64,000 nucleotides of DNA from assembly GCF_042662685.1 (NCBI RefSeq), contig NZ_JBHSYO010000008.1, positions 248,001 to 312,000 of the forward strand, given 5' to 3'. The notes beneath the pieces were generated by a model. It was not told the origin of the DNA and did no database searches. It worked only from the letters and a program-made list of their open reading frames with translations. Position numbers and translations under genes: made by a program. Of this stretch, positions 1-9,302 are shown piece by piece. Source of the DNA: Pseudobowmanella zhangzhouensis. Its GTDB lineage: Bacteria; Pseudomonadota; Gammaproteobacteria; Enterobacterales; Alteromonadaceae. Numbering within the stretch: the first letter of the stretch is position 1; every line of letters starts with the position of its first letter.

Positions 1-2
1 CC

Positions 3-1889
3 GATGCCAAAGTGAACAACAACGCCCCAGAGGCCTACCGTGGTTTGGATCGTTTCGATGCGCGTAAGCAAATCGTCGCCGATTTAGAAGCTGCCGGGGT
101 ACTGGTAAAAGTTGAACCGCATAAACTGAAAGTACCACGCGGTGATCGCACCGGAGCGGTGATTGAACCTTACCTGACCGATCAATGGTATGTGGCGGTG
201 GAGTCACTGGCCAAGCCGGCGATTGAAGCGGTGGAAAGCGGCGAAATCAAGTTTGTACCGGAGAACTGGAGCAAAACCTACTACCAGTGGATGTACAACA
301 TTCAGGACTGGTGTATCAGCCGTCAGTTGTGGTGGGGCCACCGTATCCCAGCCTGGTATGACGACAATGGCAATGTCTATGTTGGCCGCGACGAAGCAGA
401 AGTACGCAACAAACATAATCTGAGTGCCGATATTGCACTGCGTCAGGATGAAGACGTGCTGGATACCTGGTTCTCCTCTGCCCTGTGGCCATTTGCGACC
501 ATGGGCTGGCCGGAAAAAACACCAGAACTGGAAACCTTTGTGCCGTCTTCCGTGCTGGTAACCGGTTTTGACATCATTTTCTTCTGGGTTGCCCGCATGA
601 TCATGATGACCAAAAAATTCACCGGCAAAATCCCGTTCAAGGAAATCTATATCACCGGTCTTATCCGTGACGAACAGGGCAACAAAATGTCCAAGTCCAA
701 GGGTAATGTGCTGGATCCTATCGATCTGATCGACGGTATCGAACTGGACACGCTGGTAGAAAAACGTACCGCGGGCATGATGCAGCCGCAACTGGCGGAA
801 AAAATCGCTAAGCGCACCCGTGAACAGTTCCCGGATGGCATTGCTGCCTACGGGACCGATGCGCTGCGCTTTACTTTCGCCGCCATGGCGTCGACCAGCC
901 GCGATATCAACTTCGATATGGGCCGCGTGGAAGGTTACCGTAACTTCTGCAACAAGCTGTGGAATGCTTCGCGCTTTGTGCTGATGAACACCGAGGAGCA
1001 AGACACGGGTAAAGACGGTGGCGAAATGGTGCTGTCATTAGCCGATAAGTGGATCTGGGCCAAATTCCAACAGACCCTGCAAACATTCGAACAGGCGCTT
1101 GGCACCTATCGTTTCGACTTAGCCGCACAGGCAGTGTATGAATTTACCTGGAACCAATTCTGTGACTGGTATCTGGAGCTGGCTAAACCTGTTCTTAATG
1201 CAGATAGCAGCACTGAGGCGCAGAAGCGCGGTACCCGTCATACGCTGGTTAACGTGTTAGAAAGCCTGCTACGTCTGATGCACCCGATTATGCCATTTAT
1301 CACCGAAGAAATTTGGCAGCGTGTGGCACCACTGACCTCCGTCAGCGGTGAAAACAGCATTATGATGCAGCCATTCCCGCAGTTCGATGCCAGCAAACTG
1401 GACGAAGCAGCACTGGCGGATATCGAGTGGGTGAAACAGGTCATCGTGGGCGTGCGTAACATCCGTGGTGAAATGGATATCGCACCGAGTAAGCCACTGA
1501 ATGTATTACTGAAAAACGCTACCAGCGACGATCTGCGCCGCAGTGAAGATAACCGTTTGCTGCTGACCAAAATGGCACGTCTGGAAAGTATGGACATTTT
1601 GCCTGCTGGCGAAAAAGGCCCAGCGTCTGCCAGTGCTATCGTCGGTGAAATGGAAGTGCTGATCCCGATGGCCGGCCTGATTGATAAAGATGCCGAACTG
1701 GCGCGTATCAATAAGGCGCTGGAAAAGCTGCAGGGTGACTTCAACCGCACCAATGGCAAGCTGTCTAATGAGGCGTTTGTGGGCAAAGCACCGGAGGCAG
1801 TTATCGCCAAGGAGCGCGCCAAACTGGCCGAGTTCCAGCTGCAAATCGATAAGCTGAATGAGCAAAAAGCCACCATCGAAGCGCTGTAA
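3..1889 (+). CDS. valS: Valyl-tRNA synthetase, C-terminal two thirds (5' end outside window)
   Basis: Charges tRNA-Val with valine in the cytoplasm. The frame is open to the left edge, so this is a 5'-truncated view of a gene whose family is usually about 950 residues. The KMSKS signature of class I synthetases is at 684-698. The anticodon-binding domain follows, and the last 75 or so residues are a charged helical coiled coil typical of ValRS. The HIGH motif and most of the editing domain lie upstream of the window. A strong hairpin terminator follows the stop. The apparent GTG at 12 is internal and not a start. Confidence 0.97.
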   Translation, partial: DAKVNNNAPEAYRGLDRFDARKQIVADLEAAGVLVKVEPHKLKVPRGDRTGAVIEPYLTDQWYVAVESLAKPAIEAVESGEIKFVPENWSKTYYQWMYNIQDWCISRQLWWGHRIPAWYDDNGNVYVGRDEAEVRNKHNLSADIALRQDEDVLDTWFSSALWPFATMGWPEKTPELETFVPSSVLVTGFDIIFFWVARMIMMTKKFTGKIPFKEIYITGLIRDEQGNKMSKSKGNVLDPIDLIDGIELDTLVEKRTAGMMQPQLAEKIAKRTREQFPDGIAAYGTDALRFTFAAMASTSRDINFDMGRVEGYRNFCNKLWNASRFVLMNTEEQDTGKDGGEMVLSLADKWIWAKFQQTLQTFEQALGTYRFDLAAQAVYEFTWNQFCDWYLELAKPVLNADSSTEAQKRGTRHTLVNVLESLLRLMHPIMPFITEEIWQRVAPLTSVSGENSIMMQPFPQFDASKLDEAALADIEWVKQVIVGVRNIRGEMDIAPSKPLNVLLKNATSDDLRRSEDNRLLLTKMARLESMDILPAGEKGPASASAIVGEMEVLIPMAGLIDKDAELARINKALEKLQGDFNRTNGKLSNEAFVGKAPEAVIAKERAKLAEFQLQIDKLNEQKATIEAL

Positions 1890-1907
1890 ATAGTTTCAGC
1901 CAAACAC

Positions 1908-1937
1908 AAAAAAGCCGGTTAACTTAACCGGCTTTTT
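1908..1937. terminator. Bidirectional intrinsic terminator between valS and the YdeI-type gene
   Basis: A perfect stem (AAAGCCGGTT with AACCGGCTTT, five-base loop) is flanked by A-run and T-run on opposite sides. It can end both valS from the left and the convergent minus-strand gene from the right. Confidence 0.9.
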
Positions 1938-1974
1938 TAATCTCTGCTTTGTTTAATCTTTGCTATTGGCGCGA

Positions 1975-2562
1975 TTAACAGTTTTTATATTTATCGTTCA
2001 GGCCCATCCCTGCTTTTATCATCGGGATAATCTTATCCAAACGTTTGTGCTTGGTGGCTTCCTGTTTCGCCTCAGTAATGTAATCGGCATAGTCCCGCTG
2101 CTTACCCGGAGACAGGCTATCAAAGGCCGATTGCAGCGCGGCATCGCCCGCCAGTGCCTGACAAAAGGGTTCAGTGATAGTCAGTTGCTTGGGTGCCAGC
2201 TGAGGAGTCCCGGTACCTTGTTGATGGGCGTGTTTGACCTGTGCCAGCAACCCGGCAAGATACGCTTCATCGAGTGTATCGCCGGCGCTAAAGCGCCATT
2301 GGCGCAAGGTTTGGGTCTTGCCTTCCTGGGCATTGAGCAGTCTGTTCTGTGGATCGTTGAGTAACACGCCGTTAAAGAACCAAACCGCGCAGTGCTGTTT
2401 AAAACCGCCAAGGCCAACCAGGTTTTTACCATCCAGCATATATACAGGCGCATTCCATTTTATCGCGGCACTGAATCCGTGCGCCAATAATAGATTATGA
2501 GCCAGCGCCAACTGCGGCCAGTTGGCGTGCTTATTCAGGTAATTGACAATCGCTTCGTCCAT
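1975..2562 (-). CDS. YdeI/OmpD-associated family protein (DUF1801-like plus C-terminal YdeI region)
   Basis: 195 residues of a small cytoplasmic family with no firm biochemical role. The middle (AHNLLLAHGF, KWNAPVYMLDGKNL) matches the DUF1801/YdhG-like fold, and the C-terminus (DKIIPMIKAGMGLNDKY) is the conserved YdeI tail. The ATG at 2562 was chosen because it lies 7 nt after the stop of the aminotransferase gene; the frame stays open further upstream but that part only shadows the aminotransferase. No strong ribosome site is seen, so translational coupling is likely. Confidence 0.8.
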   Translation of the reverse strand: MDEAIVNYLNKHANWPQLALAHNLLLAHGFSAAIKWNAPVYMLDGKNLVGLGGFKQHCAVWFFNGVLLNDPQNRLLNAQEGKTQTLRQWRFSAGDTLDEAYLAGLLAQVKHAHQQGTGTPQLAPKQLTITEPFCQALAGDAALQSAFDSLSPGKQRDYADYITEAKQEATKHKRLDKIIPMIKAGMGLNDKYKNC

Positions 2563-2569
2563 GAGCTGG

Positions 2570-3796
2570 TCAGGCAATTTGCCGGGGCGATGCCGGTGGA
2601 AATTCGAATTTATCCAGCGTCGCTTCCAGCGCGGCCACACCCGCTGGCACATCCACGTCACTTCCCAGAGCACGCAGGCTGCTGCCCAGCGCGTGCAAGG
2701 TACGGAAAAGGTTATGCGAGCGGCACTGCTCGCCCATTTGCCCGATACGCACAATATTGGCACCAAACGAGCCAGAGATTTCTACCCGATAGCGCTGGGA
2801 CATGTAGCTGAGCAGTTGTTTGCCCTCAATTCCATTGGGGACCTCGATGCCCACTACGGAATTCAGGCGCGAAGATGGCGCAACAAATAATTTCAGGCCC
2901 ATTGACTCCAGCCCCGCCTGCAGCGCAAGAGAACAGCGCAAATGGCGTTCAAACCGGCTTTCCAGCGTCTCGATACATATCAGGCGCAGTGCTTCATGAA
3001 TGGCCAGAATCCCGGAAACCGGCGCCGTATAGTGATAAGACTTCTGATACCAGAATTTATCGGCAAGTTTGGCATCCAGGCACCAGTGACGCAGCGTATC
3101 GGTGCGGGCGCTAATGTGTTGCCACGCCCGTTCAGAGAACGCCACCAGTGATATACCCGGAATGCAGGATAATCCTTTCTGGCCACCGGTGATCACCGCA
3201 TCGATTCCCCAGGCATCCATTTCCAGTGGCATAGTGCTAAGGGTACAGACCGCATCAACAATCACCAGACAGTCATACTCACGCGCTATTCTGGCAATGG
3301 CCTGCAGGTGCTTATTGCAGATGGTGTTGGATGTCTCCCCCTGTACTATGGTCAGTACCTGAGGGCGATGTAAACGCAAATAACGCTCAACTTCTTCCGC
3401 TTGCGCCGCCTGGCCTTCGGCAACTTCAAGACGCGTTACATCGGCACCCAGTCGCTGGGCCATTTCCGCTAACCGACCACTGAAAAAGCCATTAATAACA
3501 CTCAGTACCTTACTACCCGGCACGACCAGATTAGCCACGGCCATTTCCATGGCCGCCGATCCGGGGCCGGCGACCCCTAAAATTTGGCCTTTTTCGGTCT
3601 GAAACACGTAGCGGGACATGGCTTTGACCTGCTCGATAACCTGCGACATGGTATCGCCAAGGTGATTGATCACAATGGCATTGGCGGCTGCCACCCGCGC
3701 GGGTACCGGAACCGGGCCTGCGCCCATCATCAATAACGGTTCTTCGGGGAGAATATTGTCCAATGGCACAATATGCTTAGGTACACTCACTTGCAC
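2570..3796 (-). CDS. Class V PLP-dependent aminotransferase, alanine/serine-glyoxylate type
   Basis: 408 residues with the fold-type I class V pattern. The N-terminus carries the GAGPVPVP motif of alanine-glyoxylate and serine-glyoxylate aminotransferases. Asp181 (VIVDAVCTL) should contact the pyridine nitrogen and Lys207 in GGQKGLS should form the Schiff base. The likely reaction is transamination between a small amino acid and glyoxylate or pyruvate; the exact substrates cannot be read from sequence. It heads a short minus-strand unit with the YdeI-type gene. The upstream 110 bp to cheB holds no recognised signal. Confidence 0.85.
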   Translation of the reverse strand: MQVSVPKHIVPLDNILPEEPLLMMGAGPVPVPARVAAANAIVINHLGDTMSQVIEQVKAMSRYVFQTEKGQILGVAGPGSAAMEMAVANLVVPGSKVLSVINGFFSGRLAEMAQRLGADVTRLEVAEGQAAQAEEVERYLRLHRPQVLTIVQGETSNTICNKHLQAIARIAREYDCLVIVDAVCTLSTMPLEMDAWGIDAVITGGQKGLSCIPGISLVAFSERAWQHISARTDTLRHWCLDAKLADKFWYQKSYHYTAPVSGILAIHEALRLICIETLESRFERHLRCSLALQAGLESMGLKLFVAPSSRLNSVVGIEVPNGIEGKQLLSYMSQRYRVEISGSFGANIVRIGQMGEQCRSHNLFRTLHALGSSLRALGSDVDVPAGVAALEATLDKFEFPPASPRQIA

Positions 3797-3905
3797 GGGA
3801 AGTCCTCGATTTTAAAGGGTTAAACACAGCTACCCCGAGAGTAAATCGCCGTGTCAGGCTGTGCAACTAGCAAGTGGGAGAAATCCGTGAAATAGTCGCT
3901 TTATC

Positions 3906-4949
3906 CTAGAGGCGGCTACCAGCCTTAACTTTCTGCAGGTACTGAATCATTGCTTCGGCAATCTCACCCAGTGGCAGTATTTGCGCCGCTGCGCCCAGAT
4001 TAATCGCAACTTTAGGCATACCAAACACCACGCAACTTTTCTCGTCCTGACAGATAGTATGCGCACCGGCTTTACGCAAATTCAGCAAACCCTGTGCGCC
4101 ATCCCGCCCCATACCGGTCAACAGTGTGGCCACCACATTCTGACCGGCGGACTCCACCAACGAGTCGAACATCACATCTACCGAAGGTTTATGTCCGCTG
4201 ACCCGATCGCCATCATCCAGTTTAATGCGGTAGTCCGCGCCGCTTCTGACAATACGCATATGCCGATCGCCGGGAGCAAGATAGGCATTGCCAGGTAACA
4301 GGCGTTCGTCGCCTTTTGCTTCCACAACTCTTAACCTGCTCAGGCTGTCCAGGCGTTTGGCATACGTAGTTGTGAATCCGGGGGGCATATGCTGGGTAAT
4401 CACGGTCGCCGGTGCATTGGCCGGCAGCACCTCAATAATTTCTTTAATCGCTTCGGTACCACCGGTGGACGCGCCGATCGCAATGATTTTTTCGGTACCG
4501 GTATATTGCAACGTACTGACCGATTTCGGCGCAGATTGCACACTACGCACTTTAGACATGGCCGCGGTGCGGATCTTTTCAACAATTAACTGGCGGTATT
4601 CTTCAATACCCTGGGCGACACTAAGCTTAGGTTTGGCAATATAATCGATCGCCCCTAACTCCAACGCGCGCAACGTTGCATCCGCACCTTGTTCGGTGAG
4701 GGTGGAGATCATGATCACCGGGGTCGGCTTTGCCTTCATTAACACCTCAAGAAAACGCAAGCCATCAACCTTGGGCATTTCGATATCAAGTGTAATCACA
4801 TCCGGACTGCGCTCGTTGACCAGCTTTTTCGCCACAAAGGCATCCGGTGCGGTTCCTACCAACTCCATATCCCGCTCGCTACGGATAATTTCACCTAACA
4901 AATTTCGGATTAATGCTGAGTCATCCACCACCAGCACTTTTATCGTCAT
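3906..4949 (-). CDS. cheB: Protein-glutamate methylesterase CheB
   Basis: 347 residues. An N-terminal receiver (acidic Asp9/Asp10, phospho-acceptor Asp55, Lys106) is followed by a methylesterase domain with catalytic Ser161 (GASTGG), His187 (QHMPPGF) and Asp283 (GMGRDGA). It removes methyl groups from, and deamidates, chemoreceptor glutamates to reset signalling. It is the last gene of the minus-strand chemosensory operon, 3 nt after cheD. All catalytic residues are present, so it should be active under control of the CheA encoded upstream. Confidence 0.96.
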   Translation of the reverse strand: MTIKVLVVDDSALIRNLLGEIIRSERDMELVGTAPDAFVAKKLVNERSPDVITLDIEMPKVDGLRFLEVLMKAKPTPVIMISTLTEQGADATLRALELGAIDYIAKPKLSVAQGIEEYRQLIVEKIRTAAMSKVRSVQSAPKSVSTLQYTGTEKIIAIGASTGGTEAIKEIIEVLPANAPATVITQHMPPGFTTTYAKRLDSLSRLRVVEAKGDERLLPGNAYLAPGDRHMRIVRSGADYRIKLDDGDRVSGHKPSVDVMFDSLVESAGQNVVATLLTGMGRDGAQGLLNLRKAGAHTICQDEKSCVVFGMPKVAINLGAAAQILPLGEIAEAMIQYLQKVKAGSRL

Positions 4950-4952
4950 GTT

Positions 4953-5600
4953 TCACTCCAAAAACAGGTCAGGATCGGGTGTTGTTACACTATGTTTGAG
5001 CTTAGCCTGGTAGGCCGTCTCACGTTCAAGCAAGGTATCGTTGTGCAACTCTTTAATCTTTTTCACCAGCACCTTACCGCTGGAGGGAAAGAAAAAAACC
5101 TTACGCGGGTAAATATCCAGCAAATCGCGAGCTAAAACTGGGATCTTTTCGTTATGCAGATATTCCAGCGCAAAGTCCGCATTTTTCTGTCCCACATTGA
5201 TGTATTTCACATGTTTCAACACATTGCCGGCCCCAAATACTTTGGCCTCCAGGCGACTACGTTCTGCACCCAGTTTAAGCAGGTCGTTGATCAACATTTC
5301 CATCGCATACATACCGTATCTTGCTGATACCTCAAACGGCCCGGATAAGCCGGAATTATCCGAAGGCAGCAGGAAGTGGTTCATCCCGCCTATTTCAAGC
5401 TTAGGGTCGCGCAAACATACCGACACACAGGAACCCAATACCGTAACAATCATTAAATCTTCACGGGTCGCAAAATACTCCCCCGGCAGGATCTTTACCG
5501 CTTTATAGCCAAAGCGAGTATCGAAATAATGGCCGGGTAACTTGTCCTGAGCGTGCACAATTGCAGTCGGCTTACTCTGGAGCGCTTTTGACTGGTGCAT
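4953..5600 (-). CDS. cheD: Chemoreceptor glutamine deamidase CheD
   Basis: 215 residues of the CheD family, which deamidates specific receptor glutamines. The catalytic Cys58 sits in LGSCV and the partner His75 in GGMNHFLLP. The start at 5600 overlaps the end of cheR by 29 nt; no other ATG is available before the conserved region. An extra N-terminal segment of about 25 residues precedes the core. It lies between cheR and cheB, so the operon encodes the full covalent adaptation set. Confidence 0.94.
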   Translation of the reverse strand: MHQSKALQSKPTAIVHAQDKLPGHYFDTRFGYKAVKILPGEYFATREDLMIVTVLGSCVSVCLRDPKLEIGGMNHFLLPSDNSGLSGPFEVSARYGMYAMEMLINDLLKLGAERSRLEAKVFGAGNVLKHVKYINVGQKNADFALEYLHNEKIPVLARDLLDIYPRKVFFFPSSGKVLVKKIKELHNDTLLERETAYQAKLKHSVTTPDPDLFLE

Positions 5601-6402
5601 ATATCGTTTGACCCATAGGCGTTACCAACTCGCGCTGATGATTAAAGTTTTCAGAATGGCCCGCCACATACATGCCATTGGCTGGCATGAGCGCAATCAT
5701 ACGTTTTAAGATCGAGACCTGCGTGGGTTTATCAAAATAAATCATGACGTTACGGCAAAAAATAATATCGATGGGGTAACTAAGTGCCCAATTCGAATGC
5801 ATCAGGTTTATTTGTTTATATAGCACCATTTTGCGCAATTCGGGCACGATGCGCACTTTGCCCTGATTGCGGCCAGTGCCGCGATGAAAAAATTGTCGGC
5901 AACGCTGAGCACTGAGTTTTTTTACCGCATCCACTGAGTAAATACCGTTTCTGGCCTTTTCCAGCACATTACTGTCGATATCCGAGGCGACAATGCTCAC
6001 AGGTGTATCAAAGCTGCCAAAACATTCCGCAACTATCATCGCGATAGAATACGGCTCTTCTCCGGTACTGCTGGCTGCACACCAGATGGTCAACTTACGT
6101 TTGTTTTTCTTCAGATACTCAGCCAGCGCATCGAAATGATGGGGCTCGCGAAAAAACGCGGTCAGGTTAGTCGTCAGCGCGTTAATAAACGGCTGCTGCT
6201 CTTCCGGTGTTTTTTCCAGATAATCCAGGTAAGCCTGAAAACTTTGAATATTCAGTATCCGCAGACGGCGCGCCAGGCGGCTATACACCAGCGAGTCTTT
6301 GGAGTCGGCCAGCTTTATGCCTGCCTTGGCATAAAGCACCTGCCGAACCCGTTCAAAGTCCTTTTTACTGAAGGAAAACTCTTGTCCTGATGATTGTTTC
6401 AT
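5572..6402 (-). CDS. cheR: Chemotaxis protein methyltransferase CheR
   Basis: 276 residues. An N-terminal helical CheR domain precedes a Rossmann SAM-binding domain with GEEPYS (114-119), DIDSNVLEKA and FCRNVMIYF. It methylates receptor glutamates using S-adenosylmethionine. It is encoded directly after a soluble MCP that ends in a WESF-type tail, the kind of docking peptide CheR binds in other systems. The gap to that MCP is 17 nt. Confidence 0.95.
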   Translation of the reverse strand: MKQSSGQEFSFSKKDFERVRQVLYAKAGIKLADSKDSLVYSRLARRLRILNIQSFQAYLDYLEKTPEEQQPFINALTTNLTAFFREPHHFDALAEYLKKNKRKLTIWCAASSTGEEPYSIAMIVAECFGSFDTPVSIVASDIDSNVLEKARNGIYSVDAVKKLSAQRCRQFFHRGTGRNQGKVRIVPELRKMVLYKQINLMHSNWALSYPIDIIFCRNVMIYFDKPTQVSILKRMIALMPANGMYVAGHSENFNHQRELVTPMGQTIYAPVKSAPE

Positions 6403-6419
6403 ACGGCCTCATTCAGGAC

Positions 6420-8786
6420 TTAGAAGCTCTCCCATTCATCATCATCCGGAGCTTGTGGCGACAACTTGTCATTTTTTGAGGCCGCAGGCTTAGCAGATTT
6501 AGCTGGGGCTCTTGCCGCAGCTGGCTTCTTTGCTGCGGCTGGCTTTTTGGCAACGGGCGTACTCGATGCCCGTGACATTTTTTGCGGTTCCTCGTCTGTT
6601 ACCTTAAAGGCATTGACCCTATCTGCCAATTGCTCGGCTTGTTGACGCATGCTTTCAGCCGCCGCGGCAGACTCCTCAACTAATGCAGCGTTTTGCTGGG
6701 TCATTTCGTCCATCTGACTGACCGCTTTGGTGATCTCATCAATGCCAGTCGACTGCTCGGCCGATGCCGCTGCAATTTCCGACATGATATCGTTGACCCG
6801 TTTAATCGCGGTAACAATATCCTGCATAGTCGCACCGGATTGGGTGACCAGAGTATTACCATTGGCAATCTTACTGACCGAGTCAGAAATAAGCTCTTTA
6901 ATGTCTTTCGCCGCTTCTGCTGAGCGCTGTGCCAGTGTGCGCACCTCCGATGCGACCACCGCGAAACCCCGCCCCTGTTCACCCGCGCGTGCCGCTTCAA
7001 CCGCGGCATTCAGCGCTAAGATGTTAGTCTGGAAGGCAATACCATCAATCACGCCGATAATATCGGAAATGCGCTGGGCCGATTCATTAATGGATGACAT
7101 GGTTGTCACTACCTGACTGATCAAATTGCCCCCCTCGACAGCCACAGTAGATGCCTGCGAAGCCAGACTGCTGGCCTGTTCGGCATTTTCCGCATTAAGA
7201 CGCACGGTGCCGGTTAACTCTTCCATACTGGAGGCGGTTTCTTCCAGACTGGACGCCTGCTGCTCGGTGCGGCTGGACAAATCTGCATTGCCACTGGCGA
7301 TTTCCCCTGATGCCCCCGTGATAGTCTCAACGGCACTACTGATATCACCAATGATTTGCGCCAGGTTACTACTGGTAGTGTTGCAGTAATTAACCAACTC
7401 ATCGAAGGTACCGGCATACTGACGGTCAATTCGTTTGGTCAGGTCACAATCAGCTATGGCCTGCAGAATATAGGCAATATCACTCAGCCCCTGTTCGGTC
7501 GTTTCCAGCAATTCGTTGATGCCCGTGGCCATTTGCAGCATAAAGCCTTCTTTGCCTTCGGTGCTGGCACGCTCACTGAAATCTCCCTGAGTGGCTGCGG
7601 TGACCAGTTTGGCCAGTTCCTTTTCAACCCGGACTTCTTCCGTGCGGTTTTGCCATTCCACTACCGAGCCAATGCGATTATTGCTGGTGTCGAAGATGGG
7701 ATTGGCAATCAGGCGGAAGTACAAATTGCCCACCTGGATCTGCGTGTCATAGGTGGTAGTGAGTTCTGCCAGTAAACGTGACTGATGCGCAGGGTTTTTA
7801 TGGAAGATATCCATATTTGAACCGATGATTTTATCCACCGCAAAGTGCGGCAACGCTTTGCGTAAATCCATCTCAATACTTTTCAGCATCACCCGTACCG
7901 AATCGTTCATAAAGATGATTTCGCGATGTTGATCGGCAATCATCACATTGGTGGTGGTGGCATTCAGTGCCGAAAGAATACGCTGCGTGCGCTGTTGCTC
8001 GGCGACGAGCTGGGTGACATCCAGCCATTCCACCACCGTACCTAATCGTTTGTTGTTATCGTCAAAGATTGGATTGGCGGTTAGCTTAAATTTAAGTTTG
8101 CCGACCGTGATTTGAGTTTGATAAGTGTCAGTCAGCCGCTCCAGCAATTTGGACTGGTGTTTGGGATTCTTATGGAAAATATCCATGTTACTACCCACCA
8201 CGCTGTCGACGGAGAAATCAGGCAGTTCTTCACGAAGCTCTTCCTCCACCGAGCGCAGCATTTGCTCGACCGCTTTGTTCATAAAGATAATTTCGCGGTG
8301 TTCATCCGCCACCATCACATTGGCGCTGGTGGAATTGAGTGCAGAATACAGTCGCGCCCGCGTTGTTTCCGATTGCAACAGGGTTGTTTGGTCAACCCAT
8401 TCGACGACCGTACCAAGATTCTCACCATTAGTACCGCGCAATGGACTGAGGGTTAGCTTAAAGGTTAACGACCCCACATGAATGACCGACGACATCGTAT
8501 CTTTAAGATTCGCCAGCATGCCACGCTGATGAGCCGGATTACGGTGAAATTGATCGATATTCTGACCGATGAGGTTATCCGCAGAGAACTGGGGTAACGC
8601 TTTACGTAACTCAGGCTCGCATTGTTTGAGTAGGTCTCTGACCGCGCGGTTAGCATAAATAATATTGCGCTCTGCGTCGGCCATCATAATGCAAGTGGTA
8701 CTGGCATCCAGTGCCTGGGCATTCCGCAATGCCTGAGCGGTGTCAGACACGTTGGATAGATTGTTTAACCAATTGAGAATTCCCAT
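6420..8786 (-). CDS. Soluble methyl-accepting chemotaxis protein with three PAS repeats and C-terminal CheR-docking-type pentapeptide
   Basis: 788 residues with no membrane segment, so probably cytoplasmic. Three PAS-like repeats of about 122 residues each carry an F-H-[K/R]-N-P-x-H-Q motif (near 80, 204 and 324) and end with VVEW. A HAMP-like stretch near 390-460 leads into the MCP signalling domain (hairpin tip QTNILALNAAVEAARAGEQG). The last 40 residues are a Lys/Ala/Pro-rich tether ending EWESF, similar to the NWETF peptide that recruits CheR and CheB. The start at 8786 has GGAG 8 nt upstream. The layout resembles Aer2/McpB receptors of F7 systems; the ligand is unknown (oxygen or redox through PAS is possible). 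Confidence 0.93.
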   Translation of the reverse strand: MGILNWLNNLSNVSDTAQALRNAQALDASTTCIMMADAERNIIYANRAVRDLLKQCEPELRKALPQFSADNLIGQNIDQFHRNPAHQRGMLANLKDTMSSVIHVGSLTFKLTLSPLRGTNGENLGTVVEWVDQTTLLQSETTRARLYSALNSTSANVMVADEHREIIFMNKAVEQMLRSVEEELREELPDFSVDSVVGSNMDIFHKNPKHQSKLLERLTDTYQTQITVGKLKFKLTANPIFDDNNKRLGTVVEWLDVTQLVAEQQRTQRILSALNATTTNVMIADQHREIIFMNDSVRVMLKSIEMDLRKALPHFAVDKIIGSNMDIFHKNPAHQSRLLAELTTTYDTQIQVGNLYFRLIANPIFDTSNNRIGSVVEWQNRTEEVRVEKELAKLVTAATQGDFSERASTEGKEGFMLQMATGINELLETTEQGLSDIAYILQAIADCDLTKRIDRQYAGTFDELVNYCNTTSSNLAQIIGDISSAVETITGASGEIASGNADLSSRTEQQASSLEETASSMEELTGTVRLNAENAEQASSLASQASTVAVEGGNLISQVVTTMSSINESAQRISDIIGVIDGIAFQTNILALNAAVEAARAGEQGRGFAVVASEVRTLAQRSAEAAKDIKELISDSVSKIANGNTLVTQSGATMQDIVTAIKRVNDIMSEIAAASAEQSTGIDEITKAVSQMDEMTQQNAALVEESAAAAESMRQQAEQLADRVNAFKVTDEEPQKMSRASSTPVAKKPAAAKKPAAARAPAKSAKPAASKNDKLSPQAPDDDEWESF

Positions 8787-8791
8787 ATCTG

Positions 8792-9298
8792 TTACTCCTC
8801 ATCTGAGCCGGATTTGGCTTCAAACAAGCCCAATTCCTCACTGGAAATCAGGCGCTCAATGTTGACCAGAATGACCATGTTGTCATCGACAGCCGCTAAC
8901 CCGCGCAGATAACGGGAATCAAATGCGACACCAAATTCTGGAGGTGGACGAATGTCATCATCTGCCAGACGGACAACATCCGAAACGCCGTCAACCACAA
9001 TGCCAACAATGCGATCCAGCACATTGAGCATAATGACGATAGTAAATTGGTTATAGGTGGCCTCGCCCACGTCAAACTTAAGACGCAGATCGATAATTGG
9101 CACGATATCGCCGCGCAGATTAATCACCCCTTTAATGAAAGGTGGCGCATTGGCAATCTTAGTCACCGGCTCGTAGCCGCGAATTTCTTTGACCGTAATA
9201 ATATCCAGCGCATAGTGCTCATCACCAAGCACAAAGCTCAGATACTCATTGATGGTACTGCCCGAATTATCGTTATGCAGATGAGAATCAAAACTCAT
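8792..9298 (-). CDS. cheW: Chemotaxis coupling protein CheW
   Basis: 168 residues spanning one CheW domain: EYLSFVLGDEHYALDI at the start, the conserved VINLRGDIVPIIDLR segment, and a C-terminal strand set. It links receptors to CheA in the array. The first 15 residues and an acidic tail (SGSDEE) extend beyond the core. It is 4 nt from cheA and 5 nt from the soluble MCP gene. Confidence 0.95.
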   Translation of the reverse strand: MSFDSHLHNDNSGSTINEYLSFVLGDEHYALDIITVKEIRGYEPVTKIANAPPFIKGVINLRGDIVPIIDLRLKFDVGEATYNQFTIVIMLNVLDRIVGIVVDGVSDVVRLADDDIRPPPEFGVAFDSRYLRGLAAVDDNMVILVNIERLISSEELGLFEAKSGSDEE

Positions 9299-9302
9299 GA
9301 TG

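Noticed and set aside
204..1001. Long minus-strand open frame (265 codons) inside valS
   Set aside because: It is antisense to a conserved synthetase, matches no family, and reflects G/C-biased codon positions.
1238..1909. 223-codon minus-strand open frame opposite the end of valS
   Set aside because: Serine/leucine-rich shadow of coiled-coil codons with no ribosome site or domain.
6470..6560. Short tandem GCTGCGGCTGGC-like repeats near the end of the soluble MCP gene
   Set aside because: They encode the Ala/Lys/Pro tether; they are coding low complexity, not a separate repeat element or CRISPR.
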